DNA of 6,555 nt from positions 144-6,698 of the forward strand of contig DGBM01000197.1 of assembly GCA_002384765.1 (NCBI GenBank), given 5' to 3'. A program made the position numbers and the translations under genes. Shown one piece after another: positions 4,566-6,555 of the stretch. Under the pieces are notes generated by a model. The model did no database searches. It was not told where the DNA came from and saw only the letters and a program-made list of their open reading frames with translations. This stretch comes from Demequinaceae bacterium UBA4004 (GTDB lineage Bacteria; Actinomycetota; Actinomycetes; Actinomycetales; Demequinaceae). Position 1 is the stretch's first letter. The number at the start of each line of letters is the position of its first letter.

Positions 4566-5600
4566 TTACGCGGCCGCGCTCACCCGCAGAGCCCGCGCGG
4601 CGCGCTCCACGTCGCTGAGGTCGTTGTACACGTAGAAGGACAGCCGTGAGCGACCTCCGCGTCCTGAGCATCGGACGCGAGCGTCGGCCAGGTGCCGTGG
4701 GTCACCGTTCACGGAGACGATGGTGGTGTCGCTGGGCGGCATGCCCAGCGCCTCGCGGAACTGGTTGGCCAGGCCCACGCTGTAGTCGCGCACGTCGGTT
4801 CGGCGTAGCCCGGCCAGCAGCTCGAGCGCGACCGCGCCGGCCTCGACCAGCTGCCACGGCGGCGAGGTGTCGAAGCGTCGGGCGGTGGCGCTGAGGTGCA
4901 TCGGGGGTCCGTAGAGGTTGTTCCAGGGCTCGTCGGTGCCGTACCAGCTGGCATTGACCGGGCGCAGCCACGTGGCGCGCGGGTTCACGGCGGTCAGCGC
5001 GATGCCGCGCGGGGCCATCAGCCACTTGTACGCGGCGGAGACCACCACGTCGAAGTCGCGCGAGTGCATCGGCAGCCACCCCGCCGCATGGCTCGCGTCG
5101 ATCAGGGTCTTGGCGCCGGCACGGCGAGCGGCCTTGGCGAGCGCATCGAGGTTCATCACGCGTCCGTCCGACGATTGCACCGCGCTGACCGCCACCAGGT
5201 CCACACCGGGGCGCACCGCGTCCAGCAGGCCCTCGAACGGCACCAGCGTGACGTCGAGTCGGCCGTCCGCCATGAACGGGAACAGCACCGATGCGAAGTC
5301 GCCCTCGGCCGCGAGCACGCGCGAGCCCGCAGGCAGCGACGCGGCCACCATCCCCACGACTTGGGACACCGACCCTGCGAGCGTGACGTCCGTGGGCCGG
5401 CCGCCGACGATGCTGGCGTACGCGGCACGCATCCGGTCCACCGGCGCGTCGAGCGCGCTGGGGTCCACCCGGCCGGCGGCCCAGTCGTCCACCGCGGCGT
5501 GCAGGGCCAAGGAAGTCGCGCGCGCCGGCAGTGCGACGCTCGCGGTGTCCAGGTATCCGGGCACGCGGTCGAACGCGTTCGCGACGGCAAGGTTCATCAT
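4566..5600 (-). CDS. Class V aminotransferase-fold PLP-dependent enzyme
   Basis: A 344-residue enzyme (from ATG 5600) of the class V aminotransferase/cysteine desulfurase/kynureninase superfamily, which binds pyridoxal phosphate. The Schiff-base lysine is K192 in AAYKWLMAPRG. D168 and H171 in TLIDASHAAG are the usual residues touching the cofactor ring. The GSVSQVVG segment is the expected phosphate-side helix start, and the N-terminus (GYLDTASVALPARA) is typical of the group. Substrate and reaction (transamination, desulfuration or other lyase) cannot be fixed from sequence. Starts at 5612, 5600 and 5597 are all possible and none has a clear ribosome site. Homology begins just after 5597. 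The gene is divergent from a LysR regulator, so it is likely that regulator's target. One oddity: bases 4647-4683 show a local collapse of third-position G/C, suggesting two compensating frameshifts near the C-terminus. Confidence 0.88.
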   Translation of the reverse strand: MMNLAVANAFDRVPGYLDTASVALPARATSLALHAAVDDWAAGRVDPSALDAPVDRMRAAYASIVGGRPTDVTLAGSVSQVVGMVAASLPAGSRVLAAEGDFASVLFPFMADGRLDVTLVPFEGLLDAVRPGVDLVAVSAVQSSDGRVMNLDALAKAARRAGAKTLIDASHAAGWLPMHSRDFDVVVSAAYKWLMAPRGIALTAVNPRATWLRPVNASWYGTDEPWNNLYGPPMHLSATARRFDTSPPWQLVEAGAVALELLAGLRRTDVRDYSVGLANQFREALGMPPSDTTIVSVNGDPRHLADARVRCSGRGGRSRLSFYVYNDLSDVERAARALRVSAAA

Positions 5601-5655
5601 GACGACAAGCATCGTCCGGTGGGCGGACTCACACAATCCATTGTTGTTGTTATCT

Positions 5656-5678
5656 AGACCTCAATGCGATGATGGTCT
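5656..5678. promoter_or_regulatory. Imperfect inverted repeat before the LysR start, candidate operator
   Basis: AGACC (5656-5660) and GGTCT (5674-5678) form an inverted repeat with 13 bases between, extended by TCA and TGA inside it. It ends one base before the LysR GTG and lies in the only non-coding DNA between the two divergent genes, alongside a (TTG)4 run at 5638-5649. Position fits LysR autoregulation, but the half-sites are short and no classic T-N11-A motif stands out. Confidence 0.3.
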
Positions 5679-5679
5679 G

Positions 5680-6555
5680 GTGATCGACGTCGAACGCCTC
5701 CTCATCCTGCGGGCCGTGGCCCGGCACGGGTCCAAGGCCGCCGCCGCCCGCGCCCTCGGCGTAGCCGAGCCCACCGTCGCCCACCACCTGCGCGCGCTCG
5801 AACGCTCCGCGAACGTGCCCCTCACCGTGCGCGCGGGCCGCGTCACCCAACTCACCCCCGCGGGCCAAGCCCTGCTGGAGCACGCGGACGCGATCGCCGT
5901 CAGCCTCGACAATGCCGAGCGGGCGCTGCACCAGCACGCGGAGCTCAGCGTGGGTCGCCTCCAGATCGCCGCCTTTACCTCGTTTGCGTCGATGGAGCTG
6001 CCGGCGCCGCTCGCGCTGTTCGCCCGCACCTACCCCGGGGTGGAGATCGGGCTGGTCGAGGCCGAGACCGACGACGCGCTCGCGTTGCTGCGTTCCGGTG
6101 ACGCCGACCTGGTGATCGGCTTCGCGGACACCGCCACGCCCCCGCCGTCGGGCCTGCCGCTCACCTGGCTCAAACACGACGAATACTTCACCGTGCTGCC
6201 CGAGGCCCACGCCGAGGCCCGCGGCCCCCACGCGGACATGGCGGCCCTGTCGGGCGATCGCTGGATCTCCGGCTGCAACCGGTGCCAGAACCACCTCAAC
6301 GCGCAGGCCAAGGAGGCGGGGTTCACGCCCGAGATCGCGTTCGTCACCGAGGACTACGTCACGGCGCAGCACCTGGTGGCCAACTACCTGGGCGTCGCGC
6401 TGTTGCCACGCATGGCGATCGACGCAAGTCCACCCGTGCCCGGCATCGTGACCCTGCCCAGCAACCCCCCGACGTATCGAGAGATCTTTGTGACGGCGGG
6501 ACACGACCCGGCACCTGCCGCGGTCGCGTTCGCGGCAATGCTCACCGGGGTCGGA
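5680..6555 (+). CDS. LysR family transcriptional regulator (3' end outside window)
   Basis: The frame is open from GTG 5680 to the window edge, 292 codons without a stop. The family is usually about 300 residues, so only the last few are missing. Residues 4-61 are the winged helix-turn-helix (GSKAAAARALGVAEPTVAHHLRALE), followed by a linker helix (about 64-90) and the periplasmic-binding-protein-like effector domain from about 92. That domain contains LRSGDADLVIGF (137-148), a C199-x-x-C202 pair in ISGCNRCQNHL, and the LGVALLP motif (237-243). It is divergently transcribed from the aminotransferase-fold gene, with about 79 bases between start codons, the standard arrangement for a LysR activator and its target. 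The inducer is unknown. There is no ribosome site, so the mRNA may be short-leadered or leaderless. Confidence 0.93.
   Translation, partial: MIDVERLLILRAVARHGSKAAAARALGVAEPTVAHHLRALERSANVPLTVRAGRVTQLTPAGQALLEHADAIAVSLDNAERALHQHAELSVGRLQIAAFTSFASMELPAPLALFARTYPGVEIGLVEAETDDALALLRSGDADLVIGFADTATPPPSGLPLTWLKHDEYFTVLPEAHAEARGPHADMAALSGDRWISGCNRCQNHLNAQAKEAGFTPEIAFVTEDYVTAQHLVANYLGVALLPRMAIDASPPVPGIVTLPSNPPTYREIFVTAGHDPAPAAVAFAAMLTGVG

Noticed and set aside
2395..4671. A 758-codon open frame on the minus strand
   Set aside because: It is antisense to the peptidase and TetR genes, has a low-complexity Arg/His/Ala/Gly composition typical of GC-rich shadow frames, and matches no family.
5638..5650. 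TTG microsatellite as a phase-variation tract
   Set aside because: Only four units, in triplets and outside the coding sequence; too short to expect slippage-driven switching.
5650..6504. A 284-codon minus-strand frame opposite LysR
   Set aside because: Antisense to a complete LysR domain set; Gly/Arg/Val-rich shadow without recognisable motifs.

Overview
High-GC DNA in which genuine genes show very strong G/C preference at third codon positions. The apparent absence of a Shine-Dalgarno before one gene, TANNNT-type -10 boxes and the gene families present all suggest an actinobacterium, plausibly of the Micrococcales. This is an inference from composition and families, not from a marker gene. 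I see no rRNA, tRNA, CRISPR array, transposase or integrase.

Layout, left to right. Positions 1-162 hold no gene I can name. On the minus strand come an FKBP-type prolyl isomerase (163-564) and, upstream of it, a TerC-family membrane protein (628-1656). TerC is preceded by a clear yybP-ykoY (manganese) riboswitch (about 1682-1794), whose P1 3' strand can alternatively pair with the ribosome binding site. Next is an unrecognised minus-strand gene of 135 codons (1939-2346). Its reading frame continues for 33 more coding-like codons after the stop. A small membrane-type ORF lies between it and the riboswitch.

A 126-base divergent intergenic region separates this gene from a plus-strand P1/NylC-type self-processing peptidase (2473-3513). 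That gene ends in a CTAG tetranucleotide which is also the stop of a convergent DUF6326-like membrane protein gene (3510 to about 3818 or further, minus). The DUF6326-like gene lies head-to-head with a TetR-type regulator (about 3898-4485, plus), with no intergenic space. Both genes appear to lack their 5' ends, as if a deletion had removed the divergent promoter region. After an 80-base structured convergent gap comes a class V PLP-dependent aminotransferase-fold enzyme (4566-5600, minus). It is divergently paired with a LysR regulator (5680 to the right edge, plus, incomplete).

How the genes work together: TerC plus its riboswitch forms a self-contained manganese-responsive module, by analogy with Alx/MntP systems. 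The LysR/aminotransferase pair is a typical local regulator and target arrangement. The TetR/DUF6326 pair probably was such an arrangement before it was damaged. I find no evidence of one large novel system. The most interesting points are the riboswitch expression platform, the damaged TetR/DUF6326 junction, the stop-interrupted hypothetical gene and the shared CTAG stop.
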